A DNA stretch of 64,000 bases, from contig NC_080677.1 in NCBI RefSeq assembly GCF_030445035.2, forward strand, positions 29,213,513-29,277,512, given 5' to 3'. Position numbers and translations under genes: made by a program. Origin of the DNA: Dasypus novemcinctus (taxonomy: Eukaryota; Chordata; Mammalia; Cingulata; Dasypodidae). Positions 49,011-59,399 of the stretch are shown here, one piece after another; position 1 is the first letter of the stretch, and each line of letters starts with the position of its first letter. The notes under the pieces are model-generated. The model was given only the letters and a program-made list of their open reading frames with translations, ran no database searches and was not told where the DNA came from.

Positions 49011-49016
49011 TTTATT
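49011..49016 (-). terminator. PLEKHA8: Candidate PLEKHA8 poly(A) signal close to the stop
   Basis: AATAAA on the minus strand, 36 bases past the PLEKHA8 stop codon and followed by a GT-rich stretch (GAAGTGTTTTGTTT). Use of this site would give an unusually short 3' UTR. A longer UTR reaching into 42-48 kb with other AATAAA sites, for example at 42363-42368, is equally possible. Confidence 0.45.
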
Positions 49017-49051
49017 CCCTGAAGTTAGGAGGAGGCGCTGTCCGGCAGATG

Positions 49052-49249
49052 TCATACCACCTCATCAGACTCCAGTCCGTGGACCTCATATAAAGTGTCC
49101 AGTATCGCCAACTGCTTTTCCATGGCAGGGAGGTAAAGGCTGAGGTCTCGCTGCATGCCAATACTGAAAGCTGCTTTCTGGTGGTCGCCTTCCTTTATGG
49201 TTAATGCAGCCACAAAATCTTCATAGGATGGAGCAGCCCTCAGAGCTAA
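49052..49249 (-). CDS. PLEKHA8: PLEKHA8 (FAPP2) last coding exon and C-terminus
   Basis: The minus strand encodes 65 residues plus stop, beginning LALRAAPSYEDFVAALTIKE and ending TLYEVHGLESDEVV, the authentic FAPP2 C-terminus. It forms the last helices of the GLTP domain that close over the glycolipid. The acceptor is ttcttttacag|TTAGCT (AG at 49251-49250), phase 0, joining in frame to the exon at 53021-53082; the joined reading VFA|LALRA is continuous across the GLTP fold. The stop TGA is at 49054-49052. No frameshift or missing residue is seen. A (CA)15 tract lies about 75 bases into the upstream intron. The short open frame that runs from 49282 continues through the acceptor, so the residues above LALRA are intronic and not protein. 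Confidence 0.95.
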   Translation of the reverse strand, partial: LALRAAPSYEDFVAALTIKEGDHQKAAFSIGMQRDLSLYLPAMEKQLAILDTLYEVHGLESDEVV

Positions 49250-49321
49250 CTGTAAAAGAACTGCCTGTGAGAATATGTGCAACTTCTATCTCTCTTAAAT
49301 ACTCTTTCTTGTGTGTATACA

Positions 49322-49323
<2 letters not shown>

Positions 49324-49353
<30 letters not shown>
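49324..49353. repeat. (CA)15 microsatellite in the PLEKHA8 last intron
   Basis: Uninterrupted dinucleotide repeat, read as (UG)15 in PLEKHA8 pre-mRNA, ending 75 bases upstream of the last exon's first base (49249). Confidence 0.95.
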
Positions 49354-49354
<1 letters not shown>

Positions 49355-49754
49355 CTCATGTGAGAAGAGTAAAGAAATAAAATTTGTGGACCCTCTAAAA
49401 TTATATGTCTAGCACAGCTCAAATAACTTTAAGGTTGGAAGAGGTATAAGTATGGACTTGAGCTGTCTTAAAGACGAATAATGCCAACAAGTCAGGAAAT
49501 GCTGAGAATTTGAGAAAAGTTCCCTTTTCAAGTCACAGCATGATACAGATGATTCCTCTTGAAAACTCAGAATCACTTTATGCATGTTGCCCTCATGGTC
49601 TTGTTTCCATGTGGCTAGCCTTCCAGGCACCTTGCTTTCCTATTTGTATCTCATCTCCATGTATCTTTCTCTTTATATGTCCTATATTCCCCCACATGGA
49701 TATTTCCTTTGCACCCTTGAATATTTTCTTAAAAGAAAGGGAGCTAACATTTGT

Positions 49755-49930
49755 TGTTTGACTGTGTACTGATGCTTTAATGTATTTTATCCCAGTTAAT
49801 CTTTGTAAGAATCCTGTACAGTTGGTGTTTCTATATCCCATTCCACAAATGAAGGTCACAAAGCTAATGAGTGCCAGGATCTGAACTTAGGATCATCTCT
49901 GTGCTTTTTCAACCACACCAGGCTAATTCT
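49755..49930. mobile_element. MIR
   Basis: TATTTTATCCCAGTTAATCT, AGGTCACAAAGCTAATGAGT, GCCAGGATCTGAACTTAGGA. Confidence 0.65.
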
Positions 49931-50164
49931 CTAACAGATGATTTCACAGGCTTCTTATACCTCCCTTTGCAGGCCAACTCTTCCCTAAGCTTACTAAAGT
50001 CTGCTTTCTGACATCCACTAGATTGGCTCTGCTGAGATGTCTGGAGGCTTTCAAAGAATCTCAAATTATCATTATACAGTTGCTTTCCTGAGCTTCCAGA
50101 TACTTTGAAAGTCTCTGAGAATCACCTTTTTCCTTTTTTCAGTGAAAGTGACTGGAATTATCAT

Positions 50165-50380
50165 GCAGTAGTTAAAGCACAGGTTTGCATTAAGCAGACC
50201 TGGATTTGAATCTGAGATATTTCATGTATTAGTTTGAGGAATTTGAGCAAAGTGCTTAAGCTTCTAGAACCTCAGTTTCCTCATCTGTAGACTAATACCC
50301 TTTTCCTTATTTTAAGAATAGAATAGCATAAGTGTTTAGTTCACTGTCTGGCACAGAATAAATACTCAAATAATGGTTGA
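50165..50380. mobile_element. MIR
   Basis: GACCTGGATTTGAATCTGAG, CAGTTTCCTCATCTGTAGAC, TGTCTGGCACAGAATAAATA: near full-length. Confidence 0.8.
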
Positions 50381-50429
50381 TGTTTGAAGGAGAGAGAGAA
50401 TAAAAACACAAAGGGAAGCCACTCTAAAA

Positions 50430-51000
50430 AAACATAATATGAGAAAATCTCCTAGAACTGAAGGACATGAGTATCCTTAATTTAGCCAAAGAAATGAACA
50501 TTCCAAGGAGCTGGAAGTGAAATCTATGATGTGAAACACTTTGCCTGTTTTGTACTGTGTCATAAAGAGATGAATAAACTGAATTTTTACTTTAGGAAAA
50601 TAAAAAAGGACACATCAAAAAATTTATAATGTGAGGATAAAGAAAAGATGCTAAAAGCATCCAGAATTTGGGGTGAGAAACAGTTTATGTACAATGGAAC
50701 AGGAATTGAAATGACATTGGATTTTACAATAGTGGGAGCTGGATGGCAATGCCTTCAAAATTCTGAGAGAAGATTATTATTAACCTGGAAATTTATAGGC
50801 CCAACCAAACCATCATTGTAGCAAAAAGGGCAAAATAAAGACATTTCCAAGAATGCAGGAACTTAAAAATTTAGCTCCTTTGTATCCTTTCTGAAGAAGC
50901 TACTGGAGGATGGAAAACACTGAAATGAAAGATTAAATTAAGAAATAGGAAGTTGCAGGACTTGGGAAATGATATTAGGGTGGAGTGGAGGATCCAACAT
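50430..51000 (+). mobile_element. LINE ORF1 3' remnant (L1/HAL1)
   Basis: AAAAGATGCTAAAAGCATCC, GAAATGACATTGGATTTTAC, CAATGCCTTCAAAATTCTGA, CAAAATAAAGACATTTCCAA correspond to the end of a LINE ORF1. Frames are broken. Confidence 0.65.
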
Positions 51001-51059
51001 AGAAAACAGATTTGAACTGGGACCTAGATCTCTGCCATAGGCTTACTTTGGGACTGGTA

Positions 51060-51190
51060 CTTGGGAAAGTGAATCTGAACCTGTAAGATGTAGTTATTAC
51101 TAAGGATTAACAAAGATAATGAACATGAAAGCATGTGTAAAAGATGGCCAGTACCTACATTGTAGCTATTGTTATGATTATTAAATATGC
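51060..51190. mobile_element. MIR fragment
   Basis: GGATTAACAAAGATAATGAA and TAGCTATTGTTATGATTATT, the end portion of a MIR. Confidence 0.5.
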
Positions 51191-52011
51191 ACTGGAGGTG
51201 AAGGTGAACAACTTTCAGCCCCAATTAGTCTGGCTCTTATTCAGTAGATGGTGGGATAAGGAGCTAGTCATCTCTACTTTCAAATAATATTTATTTTCAT
51301 TAATATTTTATTTCTTATACTATAAATTCTTACCACTTTCTTTACTCACTTTCTAATAAATGAGGACCCAAACAGATCTTACTTTAGGCAAATGATGTCT
51401 CCTATCTTTTACAGTAGTAAAAGATATTACCTGCAGGGCTGTTTTTGTCCACCAACCTTCAAAATAACACATTCTACGAAGTTTCCTAGTATACCACTAC
51501 ATGGGACTGCCTTTTCACAGCTACATTTGACTAAAACTGACTTTTTTCCCTGACAGAAGAATCACAGAATAATAGTGCTGACATAAAGGGGCCATTGATT
51601 CCTTCTTTACAAAGCAGGATAAGTGATTTGTCTAGGGACTGTGAGTCCCAGGCTTGTGTTCTTCCAGTTCAACATGTGGCTGAGCTAGGGAGGAGAGGGC
51701 CCTGGGTAAAGGAACACAAACACCTTCCCAATGAAAATAACTGGTTTAGAAGAAAGTTCAAGTCCTAGCTGCTGGTATACCCAATTAAGTAAATATTCAA
51801 AGTTAAAATTAAACTAACATCTGCGAATTAATAGGATTGAATATAATGGACAGCAGAGGGAGCTACTAGCTTCTGCATCACTGTTTTCCCCTCAATGGTA
51901 AGTATTCCGGCTTTCTACTTCCTGCCTTCCTGTGCACTGATATTCAAGTCTTTACTACTTTAATGACATGCAAATTCGTGAAGCATTCCATATTTTTCTG
52001 TCATTTTTACT

Positions 52012-52760
52012 GAACCGGTGGTTGGCGCTGGGGTTGGTGTATACCCAGGAGTCTCAAATCTCTAGACTGGCCATGTGCCAGCTGGCCCTGAGCCCCAGGA
52101 GAGTTGCAGCTCCTACTCTCTGGTTGATGGACTTGCCCAGGTCGGCTAACAGGCTAATGGGGAGGTGGGGATAGTCAACCACCACAACAGGGAACCGAGA
52201 GTGCCTACAACTCCAAGTAGGAGAATCCCTTCTATCAGCCATGTGGGATCTAAGCTCCCTCTCGATATAGAGGTGGAGTGGCCAACACCATCCCAGGGTC
52301 CACAGGATGGAGGAATAAAATATGGATTAGAGTGGACTTACTGATATTTTACTATAAGACTATTGTGACTAGTAATGGAAGAAACTGTAGCATTGATACG
52401 GAGAAACAGTAGTTGCTGAGGGCAGGGAGAGGGAAGAAGAGATGTGATGTGGGGGCATTTTCGAGACTTGGAATTGTCCTAAATGATATTGCAGGGACAG
52501 ATGCTGGACATTATATCCTGCCTTAACCTACGGAATGTACTAGGGGAGAGTGTAAACTACAATGTCAACTATAATCCATGCGGTGCAGCAGTACTCCAAG
52601 CTGTATTCACCAAATGCAATGGATGTGCCACAATTATGAAGGAGGCTGTTGAATTGGGAGGAATGGGGGAGATGTGTGCGGTATGTGGGAACCTCTTACA
52701 TTTTTTAATGTAACATTTTTTGTGATCTATGTATCTTCAAAAAATACAATAAAAAAAATG
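52012..52760 (+). mobile_element. Poly(A)-tailed retroposon, second copy
   Basis: Same family as 46927-47802 by shared order of segments: CTGAGCC(C/T)C, GGACTT(G/A)CC, CAACCACCACA, GGATCTAAGCTCCCT, GGGGGCATTTTCGAGACTTG, a CCAAATGCAATGGATGTGCC core, then TTTTTTAATGTAACATTTTT and an AATAAAAAAAATG end. More diverged than the first copy and without a clean duplication, so it is probably an older or different subfamily. Confidence 0.7.
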
Positions 52761-53020
52761 CTCATAAAAAAAGGCAACTACTTCTGAGGCAAATCTGTAC
52801 ATGGTCATTGGAATATATAAGCGTAAAAGCACACTCTTTTATATTGTGTGTGCTTTTTGTTGTAGATACTTCCATACACCAAAGGCCTATGGATTTAAAG
52901 GACTTTCTCAAAAACAAAACAAAACAAACCATACATGTAGACAACAAAAAACTAAACAACACAAAGAGAAAAACACTGCTTGTGAACATCAAAACATGAG
53001 GAGATATACGAATTACTTAC

Positions 53021-53082
53021 TGCGAAAACTCCTCGAACTACCCAGCCGTGATGTTGCCGTAATGTTTTACCATATGCATTAT
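53021..53082 (-). CDS. PLEKHA8: PLEKHA8 (FAPP2) penultimate coding exon
   Basis: On the minus strand this 62-base exon encodes (N/D)NAYGKTLRQHHGWVVRGVFA, part of the C-terminal glycolipid-transfer (GLTP) domain of FAPP2. FAPP2 is a trans-Golgi protein that binds PI4P and ARF through an N-terminal PH domain and moves glucosylceramide for glycosphingolipid synthesis. The HGW motif is the GLTP-fold signature whose His contacts the lipid amide (His140 in GLTP). The acceptor has a pyrimidine-rich tract ending in caag (AG at 53084-53083). The donor is GCA|gtaagt, with the intron starting at 53020. The first codon is split 1+2 with the preceding exon, which is not in the window. The end phase (0) matches the next exon exactly. 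Confidence 0.94.
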
Positions 53083-53139
53083 CTTGAAAAGAAGAAACAC
53101 TCTATGAGAAACAATGTCATCAAAAGTTGATGCACTATT

Positions 53140-53460
53140 TTTATAATGTACATTTTAAAAACTTTTTAATGGAAGTTTATCGTTCTGAACATCCATAAAC
53201 AGACAGTATACAATATCAGTTGTGAACTTACAAAACAAACATGCATATCATCATACAGGGATCCCATACATTGCCCACCACTAACATCTTGCATTGTTGT
53301 GAAACAATTGTTACAAATTATGAAAGAACATTGTCAAAATATTACTGTATAAGATATATTTTAATGTGTGCAAAACATGGTCCTATCGGTATTAAGAACT
53401 GGTGCTTACAAGACTGTGCATCCTGAAAGTCTTAATAGGGAAAAGTCCACATGGAATCTT
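53140..53460 (-). mobile_element. L1 3' UTR-like fragment
   Basis: CATACAGGGATCCCATACAT, CCACTAACATCTTGCATTGT, GTTACAAATTATGAAAGAAC resemble the L1 3' UTR antisense wording at 19.5-20.2 kb. It begins about 60 bases beyond the acceptor of the PLEKHA8 exon. Confidence 0.5.
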
Positions 53461-53639
53461 TTAAAAATAAAAATGGAGCCTTTGACCTCTTTCCCTGTGA
53501 ATCTGAACTTTAGCTTTATATCATAGTGGGTAAAGTTAAATATATATAAAGAAAGAAAGGGGGAAGAAAGGATATTAGAAAATTGAAAAAAAAATACACT
53601 TAGAAATACACTACAAATGTTTAAAAATGCAGTTCTTTG

Positions 53640-53735
53640 AAATTTGTATGACCTTGTGTCAGTCCTTTAGATACCCTCTACAGCCAACTGTTTCCCCCTT
53701 TGTAAGATGATCTCAAAGATTATTTCTAATTCTAA
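53640..53735. mobile_element. MIR fragment
   Basis: GACCTTGTGTCAGTCCTTTA and TGTAAGATGATCTCAAAGAT, a short MIR core. Confidence 0.45.
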
Positions 53736-55652
53736 CATTCTATTTCTGAAATGTCAAATGTTTGTCTTAAATATCCCACAATCTTGGATATACAGTATTA
53801 AAATTTGAAACATTTAAAAAAATTCTGGGAAGAATGGCTTGAAGTTATTAAGCTAGTTATAAAGTAATAGGTAGGTCTATTAATAAATATCACTCAGATT
53901 CTGTACCTTAAAGACCACAAAAAGTATTATTTTGGCCCCAAAGTGTTTTAAAAATGAGATTTAAAAACTGCTACATAAAATTTTATTTACAAAAAATCCC
54001 AAGAGCAAAGTGGCTTCATTTTATGAAAAGGATATGTTCCTGAAGACTTTGAATAATTCAATTAGTGCAAAATTGCAAAACTTTTTCCCATAGGAATAAA
54101 TACATTCTCAGAAGGCGTGGCTCTACATCACCATAGTACATTTTAATTTCAACATTCCATTTTAATTTCTAAGCACATCTCCCCAGTAGTTTACAGAATT
54201 CTTACTCCAAAATTGGCACAGCAGTTCATGGCAGTTGTTTGATATTCTTCATTGTGTTTGATCACATCTCAATTCTATTCCAAGCTCATTTATTTTCATG
54301 TGCTAGTTTCAGTACTACCATGAATGCCAATACCATTGATGAATATATGGATGACATTATAATAGAATGTAAAAAATCAAGAGCAGATGTTAAAACAACA
54401 GAAAAACAGACACTGAAACCACAAGCATAGGTTCCTCTGCTTAAACACAGTCTACATTTATGCAAGTCCTCCAGCTCTGAAATTAGACTAATTCTTGTCA
54501 ACTTTTATTTTAAAATTGTAGGTGGGGCTTTAATACTTTTAGTATATCCTACTATTTTCAGTTTTATATGATTCCAATCTGCATAATATACAACTATATT
54601 TAATATAAATGAATGATGTACATTTAAAATATAACAGTTTTCCCTGGCTAGCTAAAGCTTTAGGAACAGGTTGAAAATGCCAACATCCAGTATGGTAAAA
54701 CTAAAGCAGAAATGGTAAAGAATTAAATATAAGTTGAAATATAATGAATACTTAGAAATAGCCTAAAGGAGAACCCAAGATTAAATTTAATTTTTTTCAT
54801 AGAGGACAGTTTGAAAAGACTAGGATATGGTCAGAGACACAAGTCTCCAATGGAAATTACACCTACAATCTAGCTGATTCTCTGTAAGGGAACATATGGT
54901 ATCCAGGACATTTTAGATGGTATAGAAGGCTGTTGGGAATGTATCTTGAGAAACGTAAAGAAAAGGATTGCTGGTCCACAAAGTGTATAGTAAAGATAGG
55001 CAGAGAATACTAGGCACAGCCTGAGAAAAATCAGCAAGGACAACCAAATTTCAAACCATCTAAGGAACCAATAGTGCTTGCAAGATATTATATAGGTCTA
55101 TGGGAAACATCCTAGGTGACTTACTAACAGAAGATAGTGGGAGTTAACTCTTTTTTATGACCCTAATCTAGACAGACCAAGGATTTTCTAATACCATTAA
55201 AATCTACTCCATCTGATCAAAATTTAATCAGAGTCTACCATAGTATATGAAGCAGTGGAGGTCCTCTGGTGCTTTAACCTCAGTCCCCTGCCCTAAAGAA
55301 GTTTATGGTTTGGTAAGGGAGTCAGCCATTTGACAAATCATTGTTACACAAATCCCTAACTGCTACAGTAGTGATTTGTACACAGTACTACAGGAACAGA
55401 AAGAAGAGGGAGACTAATCCAGCTTGAGGGAGTGTGGACAGAGAGAATTCTCAGAAAGAGTCTTACAGGGCAAGGAGAAGGGTGGTGGGTGGTGCTCCAG
55501 AAAGGGGAAGCACCTTGGAGTTGTGAAAGATCATGTCACGTTTGACAATGGTAAACTGGTCACTGGGGCTGAAGAATACTGAGGCCAATTATGAAGACCT
55601 TTTATGTGCCATGTTAAGGATTCTAAACTTCTGAGGCACAATGGTGGGTTTT

Positions 55653-56036
55653 TTTTTTTAAAGATTTATTTTTCATTTATTTCTCTCCCCTTCTCCCCAC
55701 CCCAGTTGTCTGCTCTCTGTGTCCATTTGCTGTGTGTTCTTCCGTGACTGTTTCTATCCTTATCAGCGGCACCGGGAATCTGTGTTTCTTTTTTGTTGTG
55801 TCATCTTGCTGCGTCAGCTCTCCGTGTGTGCAGTGCCATTCATGGGCAGGCTGCACTTTCTTTCACGCTGGGCGGCTCTCCTACGTGGGGGACACCCCTG
55901 CGTGGCAGGGCACTCCTTGCGCGCATCAACACTGCGCGTGGGCCAGCTCCACATGGGCCAAGGAGGCCCGGGGTTTGAACTGCGGACCTCCCATGTGGTA
56001 GGTGGCCACCCTATACATTGGGCCAAGTCTGCTTCC
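55653..56036 (-). mobile_element. DAS-SINE with perfect 14-base target-site duplication
   Basis: CAATGGTGGGTTTT is at 55639-55652 and 56037-56050. Inverted head ends CATTGGGCCAAGTCTGCTTC; the B box is altered (GGTTTGAACTG). Confidence 0.94.
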
Positions 56037-57079
56037 CAATGGTGGGTTTTAAAAGCATAACACTTATTACTGGGTTTTTCTTCTTGATTTCGTAAGTAAT
56101 GCATTGTCAAAAATATGGAAAATACACAAAAAGGAGGGAAATAAAGAAAGCCACAATCATGCCTCCCATAGATTACAGTGGGCACTTTGGAGATCTATTC
56201 TCTTAGTCTTATTCTATGCAGAGAGTATTTATTATTTTCTTCTCATAACAAAGTTGTTCTGACATGGAATTGTGACAGGGAAGTAAAAATGTAAGATTCT
56301 CACTTCTTTACAATATGCAGCAGAGGTAGCTGTCCTGGTCTCTAGTCTTCAGCCCATGGCCCATAATTGGCTGGACAAACCGCCTTTTTAAAGGGTTCTG
56401 AATCCAATGCGAAGCCAACTGCAGAGACCTTATCAGAGACCAACTTCAGAGACCTTTTCACACTGTGCCATTCCACGTCAACATTCAAAAAAGCCTGCGA
56501 ACTCTTCCCCATGCCCTCCTTCCACAGGACAGCAATAAGACAAGTGTGCTGTAAGGTCAAATGCGGTGGGCGGCCTGGTCTAAGAAAGAAGTATTTGTAC
56601 AGCAGCATGACTCTGTGCCTTCCTAGAGAAGGCAGCTATTCTTGCCTGTGCCTGTACTTTTTTGGGCCACATTGTCTAATGGAGGAGGAAGATTCAGAGA
56701 ATTTGGGCTGGGTCTTGATTCAGGCCTGGGAAGACCACTGCTTTAATTAAAAAACAAATGGAATAGAGCTTATATAAAAAAAACCAAAAAACCAGTGAAA
56801 AGTCCTTAGTTGACTTCTAGGACTGCAATATCCCTGGCACATGAGGCTACATTAAAATAAGATGAAGTCTAAGCCTGACCTATTTTGGTTACCTAGAGAA
56901 GAATAGATAATAAAGTACATTAATCTTCATTCTAATATCCATTCATTATTATAATGCATGTTCTATAATCTGGGAGAATTTTTGGCTTCTTTAAGACAAA
57001 AGATACCTTTTTTCCAGTTCTTTGAGATTTGGCAGTTCCCATAGAGACTGAGTCAAGATTTCCAAGTAAGAAGCCTTGA

Positions 57080-57190
57080 CAAGAATCTTGTCCAATTTAC
57101 TTCCTTTTACAAATGAAGAAACGGAAGACCCAGAGAAGCAGTGACTTGCCTAAGGTCACAACGCTAAAAGCAATGAGAACTTGGGACTTT
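57080..57190. mobile_element. MIR fragment
   Basis: CTTTTACAAATGAAGAAACG, GAAGCAGTGACTTGCCTAAG, GTCACAACGC: MIR core. Confidence 0.65.
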
Positions 57191-57849
57191 TTTGTCTCAT
57201 TAAACCATGCTGAAAAAAAAAAAAAAAGGAAAAACATCAATTTTTTTGTGGGAAACAAAATGAAAAATGTGCCTCTTCCAGCCATCTCCTGTAAGAATTG
57301 GCCCCTTATTCTGAGTATAAAGACAGCAAAGATCTTAATTCACTGATAACAGCAGAAACTTGCTATAAGGTATTTAGAATCTATGCCTAAACCTTTTATA
57401 GTATCTAGGAAAGGACAACCTTTCTAATATTGTTCGTGCACAACCATTCTATCCATAAATAATATATGAGAATATTTTTCTTCTGTAAATCTATAATTGG
57501 TAAAATTTGTAAAGTTACTTTGGATTGTAGAAAGGCAAAGGAGAAATGCAAATCAAAGTCTTAAGAAAGAGCCTGGGAAATAGGTAAGCAAAGCAAGTAA
57601 CTAAAGTCAGGAATCATTTATTGAGTTCAGGAAATGACAGCCATCTCAGCTCTGCAAATGAGCTAAAATAAACAGCGAGCATAGATTAGAAACTAGGTAC
57701 TCATGCTTGGCAGGAGGCTGATGGGAAACAGAGAGGCACTGGGGAAGTGTATCTGCCCTGATGCCCTTTGATTATCAGAAAGATCAAGCCCAATTGCTCA
57801 CTTAAAACAGTAAAAGAGTAAGAATCTTTGCCTATGAGAAATCATGTTC

Positions 57850-58650
57850 TAATATAAAGCACAGGGATAGACAAATGGACCGATGGATCAGAATATGGAG
57901 TCCAGAACAGATTTATATATATCTATATCATATATTTATAGCTATATCATATATATGTCAGAGGTCGTATTACATACAAGTGGGGAAAAGATGAATGATC
58001 CAATAAATACAGCTAAAAAGAAAATTGTATCTGTACATTACATCACACTCAAACATGGATTCAAGGAGGATTAAAGACATGAACACAAAAAAGTAAACCT
58101 GCAAATCTTTGAGAAGAAAATATCAGAAAACATTTCTGTGACCTCAAGGTAGAAAAGGATTTTTTAAAACAAGATATGAAAAACACAAAAGGAAAAGAAT
58201 GACACATATGATTACACAAAATTTGAAACTCTATATACTAAAAGTTATCATAAAAGAAAAATAAATAAAAAGATGGACAGAAGGTATCTATAACCTATAA
58301 AAGGAAAGAAGTTTAATATCCAGAAAATAAATGAACTCTCATGAATCAATAAAGAAAACTTAACCTAAAATGGTCAAAGAACACAGAAAACTTACTGAAG
58401 AGGAAACCCAAATTCTCTATAAGAAAAGCTGCTCAACCTTACTAGTAATCTAAGAATATAAACTATGACAGTATTGTATCACTTTACAACAATTAGATAA
58501 GAATAAATTAAAACGACAAGTATTGGCAAAGATGTGGAGCATTGGGAACTCTCACTACTCTGCTGGTAATCATAGACTTTGAAGAGCAATTTGGCAAGAT
58601 CTAGTCAAGTCATGTGATTCAACCATTCTAATTCTACTATATAATACAGC
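57850..58650 (+). mobile_element. L1 ORF2 3' region
   Basis: GACAAATGGACCGATGGATC, TCAAGGAGGATTAAAGACAT, CTGCTCAACCTTACTAGTAA, AGTATTGGCAAAGATGTGGA and AAGAGCAATTTGGCAAGATC are sense ORF2 C-terminal sequence. Broken frames. Confidence 0.8.
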
Positions 58651-58654
58651 ATAA

Positions 58655-59310
58655 GTTCTCAAAGTGTGCAGGTTCAGCATCATCTGGGAACTTTTTGAGA
58701 AATGCAAATCCTCCAGCCCCACCCCAGACCTACTAAGCAATCAAAGCTTTTTTAAAGATTTATTTTTATTTATTTCTCCCCACTCCCTGTTCCCCCATTC
58801 CCCCATTGTCTGCTCTCTGTGTCCATTCACTGTATGTTCTTCTGTGTCTGCTTGTATTCTCATTAGGCAGCTCGGGCAACTGATCCTGGGACCTTCTGGA
58901 GGGGGAGAGAGGCAATTACTCTCTTTTGCCACCTCAGCTCCCCTGTTCTGCTGTGTCTTCTTATTTTCTCTTCTTTGTGTCTCTTGTTGCGTCATCTTGC
59001 TGTGCCAGATCTCCATGTCAGCTGGCACTCCTGCACGGGGTGGCTTTTCTTGTGCAAGGTGGCATTCCCATGCAGGGTGGCTCTCCTATGTGGGGCCGCA
59101 TTTTCGCATGGGCTGGCACTCTGCATGGGCCAGCTCCCACATAAGCCATCTTGCCTTCACCAGGAGGCCTTGGGCATTGAACCTTGGACCTCCTATATTG
59201 TAGACGGGAGTCCAATTGGTTGAGCCACATCCGATTCCCAAGCAATCAAAAGCCTTAAGAAGCCCTCCAGGGGATCTGGTATAGGTTAAGAGTTTGAAAA
59301 CCAATTGTTC
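58655..59310. mobile_element. MER5A-type element split by a DAS-SINE
   Basis: Left part GTTCTCAAAGTGTGCAGGTT at 58655-58750; right part AAGCCCTCCAGGGGATCTGG and GAGTTTGAAAACCAATTGTT at 59252-59310. The SINE sits in its centre. Confidence 0.65.
58751..59239 (-). mobile_element. Long-form DAS-like SINE subfamily
   Basis: Shares the AAAGATTTATTTTTATTTAT tail complement and CTCTGTGTCCATTCACTG with DAS copies but has a distinct middle: CAACTGATCCTGGGACCTTC, GCCAGATCTCCATGTCAGCT, a triple GGTGGC(T/A) block, and a head ending GGTTGAGCCACATCCGATTC. Flanked by AAGCAATCAAA duplications at 58735 and 59240. A different subfamily from the other ten. Confidence 0.85.
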
Positions 59311-59399
59311 TGATGCAGCTTTCCACATGAGTCCCACAGAATTACAGGTGTGCACGCAGCTATGAGCAGCCTCCACCTTTTCCAGCTGTGCTATAGGTA

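Larger units (their letters stand above)
49250..53020 (-). other. PLEKHA8: PLEKHA8 last intron
   Basis: A 3,771-base phase-0 intron between the last two PLEKHA8 coding exons. It contains a (CA)15 tract, MIRs, a LINE ORF1 3' remnant and a poly(A)-tailed retroposon copy, listed separately. 51.2-52.0 kb shows little that I recognise beyond a MIR-like piece near 51.57-51.67 kb. Confidence 0.85.

Noticed and set aside
49250..49282. N-terminal extension of the PLEKHA8 last-exon frame (MHIFSQAVLLQ)
   Set aside because: These codons lie upstream of a canonical acceptor (polypyrimidine tract plus CAG at 49252-49250) and are intronic; the real junction is VFA|LALRA.
54239..54430. 63-residue plus-strand frame containing TIDEYMDDIIIECKKSR
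   Set aside because: No family recognised, antisense to PLEKHA8 in an intron, no supporting splice or promoter signals; may be part of an old dispersed repeat.
56342..56608. 88-residue minus-strand open frame in the PLEKHA8 intron
   Set aside because: Does not match the expected PLEKHA8 GLTP-domain exons and has no flanking splice signals that extend a protein; probably a chance or old-repeat frame.
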